The translations under genes were made by a program, and so were the position numbers. A DNA stretch of 64,000 bases, from the NCBI GenBank assembly GCA_019510435.1, contig JAEKKJ010000020.1:1-64000 (forward strand). Direction: 5' to 3'. This document shows, piece by piece, positions 1-10,078 of this stretch; position 1 is the stretch's first letter, and each line of letters opens with the position of its first letter. The notes beneath the pieces are model-generated. The model was given only the letters and a program-made list of their open reading frames with translations. It made no database searches and was not told the origin of the DNA. Source of the stretch: Caulobacterales bacterium (GTDB lineage: Bacteria; Pseudomonadota; Alphaproteobacteria; Caulobacterales; Caulobacteraceae).

Positions 1-1390
<1,390 letters not shown>

Positions 1391-1783
1391 CTAAATCTCC
1401 GAATTCGGCGCCGATCCCCTGCAAGGGACGGGCCGAAAGTGGTGGCCGGCGGAATAATGCTAAGGGGCCGCGACGATACGACCCGCCATCCGCCGATTTC
1501 GTTCCCAATCAAGATCATGCGTTCAAGCGTCCTCGCGCACACCACCGCTCGCCGGCCCTATGGGTCGGCGGCGCGGCAGGGCCGCAGGGACTTCCGCACC
1601 GCGAGGGAGGCATCACATCCGCGAAGGGGGCGCGCCCGAAGTCGCAGCGGCCCATCGATGCCTGTCATTAGCGCGCTAAATCCGCAGGGGGGCAGATGGC
1701 GTGCGCCGGCCCCAGAGTCAAGGCGCCGGGATGACGCAAGCGCGCAAGGCCTGCCACATTCCGGCCCGTCATGGCCCGTCCAG
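1391..1783. other. 393-bp intergenic stretch upstream of rpoD
   Basis: No convincing gene is visible. This must hold the rpoD promoter(s), reading leftward, and the 3' trailer of the amidohydrolase gene. A perfect 12-bp palindrome TTAGCGCGCTAA lies at 1668-1679 and could be a protein-binding site. No clear -35/-10 pair could be assigned by eye. Confidence 0.5.
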
Positions 1784-4700
1784 TCAAACCTCGGTGGCGA
1801 CGAACCGCCGGCGTGCCGTCGCCCCCAGGCCGCAGAACGGATCGACGCAGCAGGCCGCCCGGCCGGACTCCACATAGGCCGCCTCGTGCCACCAAAGCCC
1901 GGGGGCCTGGCGACGCGGCGGCGCCGCCACCGGCGTCGCGGCTGCGACGGACAGCTTGGCGAAGGGGCCGAGCAGCGCCGCCATGTCGTAGACCTCCCCG
2001 TTCTTGACCACCTGGCGCACGGCGGCCGCATCCTCGATGCGCGCCAGCGGGTCCCCGTCGACCACCACCAGGTCCGCCAGCATCCCCGGGGCGATGACCC
2101 CCAGCGGCTCTTTCAGGAACTCGCCGGCGTAACGGGTGGCCGTGGTCAGCGCCTGGTGCGGCGTCAGGCCGTACTTCACCATCGCCCGCAGGTTCATGTG
2201 CAGGCTGACTGCGTTGAAATCGATGGGCGAGTCCGTGCCGGTGATCACCCGCCCGCCGCCGTCCAGTATGGCTTTCAGGTGGGCCACATTGCCGGCCAGG
2301 GCCGCCAGGGCCACGCTGTTGTCGCCGCTCGCGGCCTGCTGCGCCCGCTGGGTCAGCTTGGCGTATTCCCAGGGCGGGTAGAGGGCCTTGACCCGCGGGT
2401 CGTCCACCAGGGAGCGGTCGGAGCCATAGAGCGCCGAGGCCGTGAACAGCGTCGGCGTGCGCCGCGCCCCGGTGGCGGTGAAGAGGGCGGTGACGTCCTG
2501 GTAGCTGATCCCCAGGGCGCTGGTGGTGCGCGAATAGCCGGTCCGGCTGGTGGCGCCCACGTGCTCCATTCCGTCCAGCCCGAACGCCAGGGCCGGATAG
2601 TGATAGTGCGAGGTCACCGGGATGCCGTGGGCATGGGCCCAGGCGGTGACGTCGCGCTGGGCCTGCAGCGGCTGGCGCACGTAGGACTTGATCAGGTCGT
2701 AGCCCAGGGCCTTGGCGCGGCTGAGCTCCAGCGCCATCTGCCCGGGCTCGGTCACCGGGCGCATGAAGTTGTAGAAGATCCGCCCGCCGTCGATGGCCTC
2801 GCCGGTGGAGAAATAGCGCGGCCCGATCCGCGCGCCGGAGTCGATCGCCTCCCGATCCTCGACCATGTGGTAGGCGGGCGAGCCGGGCGAGCGGGTGGTG
2901 GTCACCCCCAGGGACAGCCACAGGCGCCCCTCGCGGTCGCCGTAGGCATAGCCCTGCATCTGGCGGTGCGCGTGCATCTCCACCAAGCCTGGCATCACCG
3001 TGGCTCCGCGGGCGTCCACCACCTTGGCGTCGGCGACCGCGGCTCCCGCCGGCAGGACGTCGGCGATGCGGTTTCCGGCGATCACCAGGTCCACGTCCTT
3101 GCGCAGGGCCGTGGCCTTGCCGTCCCACAGGCGCCCCGCCCGCACCAGCACGCGGCCGGCGGGCTTGGCGCTGGCCCAGGTGATCCCGTGCGGCACGGTC
3201 TCGGCGGCCCCGCCAGCCGCCGGGACCAGCTTCAGCACGCCATTGCTGAGGTAGAGCAGGCTCTTGCCGTCGCCGCTCCAGGTGGGCGCGTCGGTCACCT
3301 CGGCGGTGAGCGCCCGCGGCGCGCCGCGGAAGCGGCCCTTGGAGTCCACGTCCACCACATGCAGGCGGCTGGCGAAGACGAACGCCATCCTGGTCCCGTC
3401 CGGCGACCAGACTGGGCCATCGTCGCCGCGGACCCCGATCGACTTGTGCGGAAATACGGGCTGGTAGCTGGCCGCGCCGGTGGCCACGTCCACCGTCAGC
3501 ACCTCGCTCAGCCCCTCGCGGAAGCGGGCCGAGTAGGGCTTGAAGGCGGCCAGGGCGAGGGTCTTGCCGTCGGCGCTCCAGCTGGGCTTGCCGGGCTCCC
3601 AGATGGGGTCGAACACGCGGGTGATCGCGCCGGTCTCCACCTCCACCGTGTGCAGGGCGCCCGTCTGGTCCAGGAAGGCGATCCGCCGTCCGTCGCGCGA
3701 CCAGGCGGCCGAGAGCGCGGCGTCCTTGTGGCGGGTCAGCTGGCGCTCGGCGCCGCTGGCCATGTCCCGCAGCCAGATGTCCAGCTTGCCGGCGCGGTCG
3801 GTGGAATAGGCCAGGGTCTTGCCGTCGGGCGACCAGGCCGGATCGCAGGTCCAGAACCCGTCCTTGACCAGCGGCTTGGCGGCCGGCTGGCCGCGGGTCA
3901 GCAGCCACAGGCCGTTCAGCGCCCGGAACACCACCTGCGTCCCGTCCGGCGACAGGGCCGGGCTGCCGATCCCCACCACGGCCCGGCGCGCGGGGCTGTC
4001 ATGGTCGCGGCGCCGGCGCGGATAGTCGGGCTTCACCACCGGGACCGTCACGGAGAAGGCGATCTCCGAGGGCGGCCCGCCGGCGGGTGTGCGTCGCCGG
4101 ATCTTGCCGTCCGCCGCATAGATGAAGTCGCCGCCGGGCAGCCAGGCCGGGCGGAACGGGAAGACGTCCTCGCCCGCCACCAGCGCCCCGTGCGGCCCGC
4201 GCAGCTCGGCCCGACCCTTGTCGATCACCCCGCAGGCGATCCCCTGCCCGTCCGGCATGAACGCCGGGCTGTGCAGTTCCACCGGCGCCAGCCGGTCGGC
4301 AGAGGCGGTGATGGAGGGCCCCACCGTGCGATGCCCCTGCGCATCCACGATCTCCACCCGCGCCCGCTCGACCGCGAAGGCGATCCGCCCGCCATCCGGC
4401 GACCAGGCTGGCTCGCAGGCCTGGCCCTCCGCGGCCGCCCACAGCCGGATCTCGCCGCTGGCCAGGTCCAGCACGTGGATCGCATAGGCGCCCGTGCGGT
4501 CCGAGGAGAAGGCGATGCGCCGGCCATCCGGCGAGAAGCGCGGCTCGCGGCAATCGAACGGGCCGCGGGTCAGCTGGGTGAGGCCCTTGCCGTCCGCGCC
4601 CACGGTCCAGACCTGAAACGTGCCGTCGCGGTAGGACTGGAACGCCAGCCGCTTGCCGTCCGGCGACCAGTCCGGCTGGGCGCCGTCGGTGAGGTCGTCG

Positions 4701-4960
4701 GTCAGGCGGCGCGCCGCCCCGCCCTCGACCGGGACGGTCCAGATCACCCCGTAGAGGTCGAACGCCAGGGTCTTGCCGTCCGGCGAGGCGGCGACCGCGA
4801 TATTGGTCCCCTCGTGGACGCGAACCTGGCGCTCGCCGCGCCGGCGGGCGCCCTTCGCCGCCGCCGCCGCGGACCCCGCCACCGAGGCCGCCGCCACCGC
4901 CGTGCCGCCCAGCGACAGCACCCGGCGGCGGTCCACGCCCCGGCCCTTCGCGTCCGCCAT
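1784..4960 (-). CDS. Tat-exported TolB-type beta-propeller amidohydrolase
   Basis: The predicted protein has 1058 residues. The N-terminus carries a twin-arginine signal (DRRRVLSLGG followed by an Ala-rich hydrophobic stretch), so export as a folded protein to the periplasm is likely. Residues about 45-600 contain many WSPDGK/FSPDGR motifs typical of TolB/PD40 propeller blades. The C-terminal third is an amidohydrolase (imidazolonepropionase-like) domain with the metal motif VEMHAH, later histidines in TSHYHYP, and the TGTDSP strand. ATG at 4960 is chosen because GGGGGAAG lies just upstream and the Tat motif follows; a longer reading to 5032 overlaps the upstream gene. It starts 22 bp after the TonB receptor gene, so the two probably form an operon for uptake and periplasmic hydrolysis of one substrate. 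The substrate is unknown. The extreme C-terminus carries three cysteines (ACCVDPFCG). Confidence 0.9.
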   Translation of the reverse strand: MADAKGRGVDRRRVLSLGGTAVAAASVAGSAAAAAKGARRRGERQVRVHEGTNIAVAASPDGKTLAFDLYGVIWTVPVEGGAARRLTDDLTDGAQPDWSPDGKRLAFQSYRDGTFQVWTVGADGKGLTQLTRGPFDCREPRFSPDGRRIAFSSDRTGAYAIHVLDLASGEIRLWAAAEGQACEPAWSPDGGRIAFAVERARVEIVDAQGHRTVGPSITASADRLAPVELHSPAFMPDGQGIACGVIDKGRAELRGPHGALVAGEDVFPFRPAWLPGGDFIYAADGKIRRRTPAGGPPSEIAFSVTVPVVKPDYPRRRRDHDSPARRAVVGIGSPALSPDGTQVVFRALNGLWLLTRGQPAAKPLVKDGFWTCDPAWSPDGKTLAYSTDRAGKLDIWLRDMASGAERQLTRHKDAALSAAWSRDGRRIAFLDQTGALHTVEVETGAITRVFDPIWEPGKPSWSADGKTLALAAFKPYSARFREGLSEVLTVDVATGAASYQPVFPHKSIGVRGDDGPVWSPDGTRMAFVFASRLHVVDVDSKGRFRGAPRALTAEVTDAPTWSGDGKSLLYLSNGVLKLVPAAGGAAETVPHGITWASAKPAGRVLVRAGRLWDGKATALRKDVDLVIAGNRIADVLPAGAAVADAKVVDARGATVMPGLVEMHAHRQMQGYAYGDREGRLWLSLGVTTTRSPGSPAYHMVEDREAIDSGARIGPRYFSTGEAIDGGRIFYNFMRPVTEPGQMALELSRAKALGYDLIKSYVRQPLQAQRDVTAWAHAHGIPVTSHYHYPALAFGLDGMEHVGATSRTGYSRTTSALGISYQDVTALFTATGARRTPTLFTASALYGSDRSLVDDPRVKALYPPWEYAKLTQRAQQAASGDNSVALAALAGNVAHLKAILDGGGRVITGTDSPIDFNAVSLHMNLRAMVKYGLTPHQALTTATRYAGEFLKEPLGVIAPGMLADLVVVDGDPLARIEDAAAVRQVVKNGEVYDMAALLGPFAKLSVAAATPVAAPPRRQAPGLWWHEAAYVESGRAACCVDPFCGLGATARRRFVATEV

Positions 4961-4982
4961 GTGCTTCCCCCTCGGCCCGAAC

Positions 4983-7430
4983 TCAGAACGCCACGTTGAG
5001 CTTGGCGTAGTAGAACCCGCCCCCGATGCCATAGGGCGAATACTGGTTGTAGTAGGTGAAGGGGTTCGCGCCGCCCCGATTTCCAGGCTGCACCACGTCC
5101 GGGTACATGTTGAACAGGTTATTGGCGCCCACCGAGACCCGGATCGCGTCGGTGAACTGGTAGGCCACGTCCAGGTCGACGATGCCGGTGGGCGAGATCT
5201 CCTCGTCCAGCAGCGGGTTGGAGCTGCGCTGGACGATCCGGCCGTAGCGGGTGGCGCGCAGGGTGGTGGTTAGCTTCTTCAGGTTCCACTCGACGGACAG
5301 GATCTCCTTGTCCTTCGGCTGGCCGGTGGTGAAGTCGCCCTGGCGCACCCGGTCGATCAGGGTGAAGCCGAAGGCGGGCGGGATCACATAGTCGAACTTG
5401 TTCTTGTTCTTGTTGGCCGACAGCGTCCACTTCACCGAGCCCCAGTCGCCGAAGTCGGTGGTGTAGTCCGCGACCACGTCGACGCCGGTGGTCTTGGTGT
5501 CGGCGGCGTTGGCGTAGAAGAACACCGCCTGCTGCGGGTTGAGGCCCAGGCTCTTCAGCAGGTTGCTGATCGTGGCGCTGGGGCCCAGCACTCCGGTCTG
5601 CAGGATGCGGTTCTTGATCTTGATCTCATAGACGTCGAGCGTGAGGTTCAGACCCGGCAGCGGCTGGGCCACGAAGCCCGCGGAATAGCTGGTGGACTTC
5701 TCCGGCCGCAGAGGCTTGGCGCCCAGGGCGGCGGCGGCCGGATTGTCGGGCGGCAACAGCTGGACCGGATAGAGCTGGGTGGTGGTGGCGGGCGGGACCA
5801 CCACGCCGATGGTGCTGGACGAGCCGTAGTGCTCCTGCTGCAGCGAGGGCGCCCGGAAGCCGGTCGAGATCGTTCCGCGCACGGCGTAGTGGTCGATCGG
5901 CTCCCAGCGCGCGGAGACCTTGTAGGTCTCGGTGCTGCCGAAGTCGGAATAGTGCTCGTAGCGCCCGGCCGCCGACACCTCCAGCCGCTCGGCCAGCTTC
6001 TGCTCGACGTTGAGGTAGAGGCTCTCGTTCTTGCGCTTGAACACGCCCGCCGCGAACGGCGAGAAGCCGCTGACCCCCTGCGAGCCGCCCTGGGTGATCA
6101 CCCCGGCGTTCAGCTGGCCGGGCGGGGCCACGTAGGTGCCGATCTGGTAGGATTCCAGCTGGCCCGCATCGATGGTGAAGGTGTCCTCGCGGTACTCCGC
6201 CCCCGCCGCGACGAAGGTCGGCTTGTAGAGGCCGAGGTCGAACTCACGGTTGACGTCCAGGTTGCTGGTCCACTCCTTGAACTTCAGCGTCCCGGCATAG
6301 AACGTCGTCGGGCTGGCCGGCCCCAGCGAGGCGTTCAGGGAGTTGGTGTAGAAGACGTTCTTGTTGCGCCCGAGGGTGGTCGACAGGTCCCAGTTGAAGC
6401 CGCTGAGGTCGCCCTTGGCCCCGATGGCGCCCTGGTAGTCGCGATCCCGCAGCAGGAGGCGCGGCGAGTAGCCGTCCGGATAGACCGAGATGATGTTGTT
6501 GCTGGCCGTGGGCAGGCGGTACGTCAGCCAGGCTGCGGAGTTGCGGCTGGACAGGGTGCCGAAGCTGTACAGCTCGACGTGGTCGGTCAGGTCGTAGCGG
6601 GCGTTGTAGCTGCCGACGTACAGCAGCGACTGCGGCGCGCCGGGGTGGGCCTTGTGGCGGTCGGCGGTGGCCTCGCGCGGGTCCGGCTGGCCGTTCACCA
6701 GGGGATAGAGCTGGGCGGTGACCGGCGAGTGGTTGCCGCGGTCGACCAGGTTGGTGGTCTGGGCGTTGAAGGTGGCGTTGAGGAAGCCGCGGTCGCTCAG
6801 CTTGAAGCCGTAGTTGATCGAGCCCTGAACGGTCTCGCCGTCACCGTAGTAGGTCCGGCCGGTGAGCAGCTGGCCGCTGCCGCCCTCGCTGTCCTTCAGG
6901 ATGATGTTGATCACGCCAGCCAGGGCGTCGGAGCCATACTGCGCCGAGGCGCCGTCGCGCAGCACCTCGATGTGCTGGATGCCCTGCGAGGGGATCAGGT
7001 CCAGGTCCGGCGGCGACTGGCCGTTCTGGGTGGTGCCGTTGACGAACAGGATCGAGGTGTTGTGGCGCCGCTTGCCGTTGACCAGCACCAGGGCCTGGTC
7101 GCCCGCCAGGCCGCGGATCGACAGGGTCTTGATGGCGAAGCTGGCGCCGGCGCCGGAGTTGGAGGTGTTGGCCGAGGGCACCAGGGTCGAGATCAGGTCG
7201 CGGGTGGAGATCTTGCCGCTCTTCTCCAGCACCTGGGCCGACAGGACGTCGATGGGCGCCAGGCTGGTGGTGACCGTGCGCGAGGTGGACCGCGTGCCGG
7301 TCACGATCACCTCGTCCACCGCCGCCGGGGCGGCGGGCGCCGCCGCTTCGGCCGCCGTCGCTGCATCGGCCAGGACCAGCCCGAGGCCCGACACCCCGGC
7401 CAGCAGCACCGTCTTCAGAACATTCCCCAT
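4983..7430 (-). CDS. TonB-dependent outer-membrane receptor
   Basis: The protein has about 815 residues and a signal peptide (residues 1 to about 27), followed by a TonB-box-like DEVIVTGTRS segment. The plug domain (about 40-150) contains IRGLAGDQALVLVNGKR and IEVLRDGASAQYGSDALAG. The rest is beta-barrel, ending in an aromatic-alternating strand with terminal Phe (KLNVAF), the usual outer-membrane assembly signal. ATG at 7430 is preferred over an upstream start because GGGGGA sits directly before it and the signal peptide begins there. Such receptors import siderophores, carbohydrates or peptides with TonB-ExbBD energy. No iron box or riboswitch was recognised upstream, so the ligand is open. 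The amidohydrolase gene follows in the same direction. Confidence 0.95.
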   Translation of the reverse strand: MGNVLKTVLLAGVSGLGLVLADAATAAEAAAPAAPAAVDEVIVTGTRSTSRTVTTSLAPIDVLSAQVLEKSGKISTRDLISTLVPSANTSNSGAGASFAIKTLSIRGLAGDQALVLVNGKRRHNTSILFVNGTTQNGQSPPDLDLIPSQGIQHIEVLRDGASAQYGSDALAGVINIILKDSEGGSGQLLTGRTYYGDGETVQGSINYGFKLSDRGFLNATFNAQTTNLVDRGNHSPVTAQLYPLVNGQPDPREATADRHKAHPGAPQSLLYVGSYNARYDLTDHVELYSFGTLSSRNSAAWLTYRLPTASNNIISVYPDGYSPRLLLRDRDYQGAIGAKGDLSGFNWDLSTTLGRNKNVFYTNSLNASLGPASPTTFYAGTLKFKEWTSNLDVNREFDLGLYKPTFVAAGAEYREDTFTIDAGQLESYQIGTYVAPPGQLNAGVITQGGSQGVSGFSPFAAGVFKRKNESLYLNVEQKLAERLEVSAAGRYEHYSDFGSTETYKVSARWEPIDHYAVRGTISTGFRAPSLQQEHYGSSSTIGVVVPPATTTQLYPVQLLPPDNPAAAALGAKPLRPEKSTSYSAGFVAQPLPGLNLTLDVYEIKIKNRILQTGVLGPSATISNLLKSLGLNPQQAVFFYANAADTKTTGVDVVADYTTDFGDWGSVKWTLSANKNKNKFDYVIPPAFGFTLIDRVRQGDFTTGQPKDKEILSVEWNLKKLTTTLRATRYGRIVQRSSNPLLDEEISPTGIVDLDVAYQFTDAIRVSVGANNLFNMYPDVVQPGNRGGANPFTYYNQYSPYGIGGGFYYAKLNVAF

Positions 7431-7935
7431 GACATCCCCCGTCGCCGCGCCAGTCACGCCGGGCGCGCGCCAGGATCGGCGGCCGGGTTAGCGCTCTCGG
7501 AGCCAAGGCTGGCCGTCCTGAGTGAAGAGTCGCAAGTCTTGCGGCGCTCGATAATACGATTTGATCCAATGCCGACTTTGAAAGTGCTCGTTTAGTTCGC
7601 GAGTGGATGAAATTGTTGCAGATAGATGCCGCGTCACGACTTTTATATGCACACGCCGAAATTATTTGTTCTTGATGATAAATTTCACAATCTTGTCGAA
7701 TACCGCTTCGGCGCGCCTGGGAATTCGACATGCCACACTCGACCAGCGCGGGATCGCCGCTTGGGGTTCGTCCGGTCTTCAGGCGCCGCCTCCCGTTCCC
7801 GGGATCTGTCGCAACCGATGGCCGTCGAAATCGTCGGCCGCCGCCATGGCCGAGTTCGGCGCAGGATAGGCCGCTGTCGGCAGGCCGGTATTGGACTGAA
7901 GCCCTAGGTCTTTGGGCCTAGCGCCGCCGCTCGCC
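7431..7935. other. 505-bp intergenic region with an AT-richer core
   Basis: This region lies between dnaG and the receptor gene, both reading leftward. It should contain the receptor promoter and the dnaG 3' trailer. The segment about 7550-7720 is clearly less GC-rich than the surroundings. A short palindrome CGCAAGTCTTGCG lies at 7531-7543, about 100 bp before the receptor start, and is a candidate regulatory site. Short open frames here lack ribosome-binding sites and coding character. Confidence 0.5.
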
Positions 7936-9849
7936 TCAGTGCGGCAGGACCGGGCGCATCTCGTCCTCGTGCGCCCAGTCGCTGTTGATCAGCTTGCGCA
8001 GGTGGTCGCGCTCGGCTTTCAGGCTCACGAGGGTGGTGGCGTCCTGGTCGCGCGCCAGGTCCTGGGCCGCGGCCGCCACCGCGCGCTCCAGCGACTCAAG
8101 CCGCATCAGGAGATCGAAGGCCTGCCGCCAGAGCAGCCGCACCTGGTCGCGCGCGACGGTGGGATCCAGGAACGGGGCGGCCACCCCGGCCCGGCTGGCG
8201 TCTCGTTCCACCCGGGCCAGGGTCTCGTCGTCGACCCCGCGGGCGCGCATGCGCCGCGCCACCGCATCGAACTCGGCGCCGTCGGCCTCGTAGCGTAGCT
8301 GCACCAGCTCGTGGGCGATGCGGTCCAGCCGCTCGTCGCCGAAGCCGCGGGCGCCCACCAGCTCGATGGAGTCGTCGATCAGGCTGGGGTCGCGCAGCGC
8401 CGCCTGGGCCAGGGCCGCGGCCAGGGGCTTCGACGACTGGCTCAGGGCCACTGCCGCCTGCTTGCCCTGCGCCGTGGCGCCGGAGAGCGGGGCCTTGCGC
8501 TTGTCCCAGCGGGCGCGCGACAGCTCCCGGCCCGCCGCGCCCACCGTGTAGACCGGCTCGCGCGTCGGCCAGAGGCCCTCGAAGCGGGCGAGCAGGTCCT
8601 CCTTGTACGCCGCGGCCAGGTCGGGGTCCGCGATGGTGGCCGCCAGCTTGCGCAGCCGCACCTTCAGCGCCGTCTTGCGCTCCGGCGTGTCCAGCGCCTC
8701 GCTGTCCTTCTCGCGGATGAACAGCGCCTCGGCGAAGGGCGTGGTCTTGGAGAGCTGGGCCTTCAGCGCTGCTGCGCCCTGCTCACGCAGCACGTCGTCC
8801 GGGTCCTTGCCGCCCTCGACGATGGCGAAGCGGAAGCTGCGCCCGGCCCGCAGCAGCGGCAGCGCCCGGTCCATGGCGCGCGCCGCGGCCTGTCGCCCGG
8901 CCCGGTCGCCGTCGAAACAGAGCGTCGGCTCCGGATGGTGGCGCCACAGCACCTCCATCTGCTCCTCGCCCAGGGCGGTGCCCATGGCCGCCACCGCGGG
9001 CACGCCCGCCCGATGGCAGGCGATCACGTCCATATAGCCTTCCACCACCACCAGCGGCGGCTCGTCACCGGCGGCCGCAGCGGCCAGGATCTTGCGCGCT
9101 TCCGACAGGCCATAGAGCTGATGGCCCTTGTGGAAGACCACCGTCTCCGGCCCGTTCAGGTACTTGGCCCGGGCCTGCGGATCCATCGCCCGGCCGCCGA
9201 AGCTGACCACCCGGCCGCGGGCGTCGAGGATCGGGAAGATGATCCGGTCGCGGAACCGGTCGTAGGGCTGGCCCCCGTCCTCCGGCGCGACCAGCAGGCC
9301 CGCGTCCACCAGCTCCGCCGGCCGGGCGCCCTTGGTGACCAGATAGTCCTTCAACGCGGTGCGGCCGCTGGGCGAGAAGCCGATGCGGAATCGCGCCCAC
9401 TCCGCCTCGGGCAGGCCGCGCTTCTCCAGATAGGCGCGCGCCTCGCGTCCCACCGGGCGGCGCAGCTCCGCCTCGAACCACTGGGCGGCCGTCTCCAGCC
9501 ATTCGGCGAGGCCCTGGCGGGTCTTCTCCTGCTCGGCCCCGCGCGGGTCCAGCGCCGGCAGCGCCAGCCCCGCCTCCGCCGCCAGCCGCTCCACCGCCTC
9601 GGCGAAGCTCAGCCGCTCGGTCTCCTGGAGGAAGGTGATCAGGTCGCCGTTCTTGCCGGACGAGAAGTCGAAGAACTGGCCCTTGTCGTCGTTCACGTAG
9701 AACGAGGGCGTCTTCTCCTTGTTGAATGGCGACAGGCCGACGAACTCACGCCCCTGGCGGCGCAGCTTGACGGTGCGCCCGATCACGTCGGACGGCCGAA
9801 GCCGCGACTTGATCTCCTCCAGGAACCTCTCGTCGAACCGCCCGACCAT
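7936..9849 (-). CDS. dnaG: DNA primase
   Basis: Primase makes the RNA primers for the replisome. The protein has 637 residues, normal for DnaG. The N-terminal domain is recognised by SPFNKEKTPSFYVND and FFDFSSGKNGDLITF. The TOPRIM catalytic core (about 255-345) shows VVVEGYMDVIACHRAG with the catalytic Glu and CFDGDRAG with the metal-binding acidic pair. The C-terminal helicase-interaction region follows. The positions that hold the four zinc ligands in E. coli DnaG are Ser, Asn, Phe and Ser here, so the CHC2 zinc ribbon is present in fold but lacks its metal ligands. That state is, to my knowledge, shared by other alphaproteobacterial primases. Start ATG at 9849; the ribosome-binding site is weak. 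Confidence 0.96.
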   Translation of the reverse strand: MVGRFDERFLEEIKSRLRPSDVIGRTVKLRRQGREFVGLSPFNKEKTPSFYVNDDKGQFFDFSSGKNGDLITFLQETERLSFAEAVERLAAEAGLALPALDPRGAEQEKTRQGLAEWLETAAQWFEAELRRPVGREARAYLEKRGLPEAEWARFRIGFSPSGRTALKDYLVTKGARPAELVDAGLLVAPEDGGQPYDRFRDRIIFPILDARGRVVSFGGRAMDPQARAKYLNGPETVVFHKGHQLYGLSEARKILAAAAAGDEPPLVVVEGYMDVIACHRAGVPAVAAMGTALGEEQMEVLWRHHPEPTLCFDGDRAGRQAAARAMDRALPLLRAGRSFRFAIVEGGKDPDDVLREQGAAALKAQLSKTTPFAEALFIREKDSEALDTPERKTALKVRLRKLAATIADPDLAAAYKEDLLARFEGLWPTREPVYTVGAAGRELSRARWDKRKAPLSGATAQGKQAAVALSQSSKPLAAALAQAALRDPSLIDDSIELVGARGFGDERLDRIAHELVQLRYEADGAEFDAVARRMRARGVDDETLARVERDASRAGVAAPFLDPTVARDQVRLLWRQAFDLLMRLESLERAVAAAAQDLARDQDATTLVSLKAERDHLRKLINSDWAHEDEMRPVLPH

Positions 9850-9987
9850 CCGTGCCAGCCATCACATTCCGCATCCGGGCGCGCGAGGCGGCCGGAGCTC
9901 AAGGCGGTGGATGCGCTGATTCCGCCTGTTGGCGAGCTGTGGATGACTCTTGCGACAGGCGCGGTCGTAAGGACGGCGAAGGAAGGG

Positions 9988-10021
9988 AACCGCGGAAAAC
10001 GCGGAAAGGCGCGGAAAGAAG
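9988..10021. repeat. Tripartite repeat TR1, left arm flanking GxxExxY gene 1
   Basis: Three consecutive copies of a CGCGGAAA-type 9-10-mer. It is the inverted counterpart of TR2 at 10475-10506, with only a few mismatches over about 30 bp. Together they bracket the GxxExxY gene and its LexA box. Confidence 0.8.
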
Positions 10022-10033
10022 GGGGAGAGTATC

Positions 10034-10048
10034 GTTCTTGTATTGTTC
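10034..10048 (+). promoter_or_regulatory. LexA box (SOS operator) of GxxExxY gene 1
   Basis: The sequence GTTCTTGTATTGTTC matches the alphaproteobacterial LexA consensus GTTC-N7-GTTC exactly, 30 bp before the ATG at 10079. The second GxxExxY gene has an equivalent box at the same distance, which makes chance agreement unlikely. The inference is LexA repression and induction after DNA damage. Confidence 0.8.
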
Positions 10049-10078
10049 CCGTCGGGCCGCGCCGCTAGGCTTCACGGC

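Noticed and set aside
7603-7921. Short plus-strand frames of 60-93 codons upstream of the TonB receptor gene
   Set aside because: Several frames overlap in different phases, none has a ribosome-binding site or coding-like composition; the region is more likely regulatory.
7907-7925. CTAGG...CCTAG hairpin after dnaG as terminator
   Set aside because: The stem is only five base pairs and there is no U-run; too weak to annotate.
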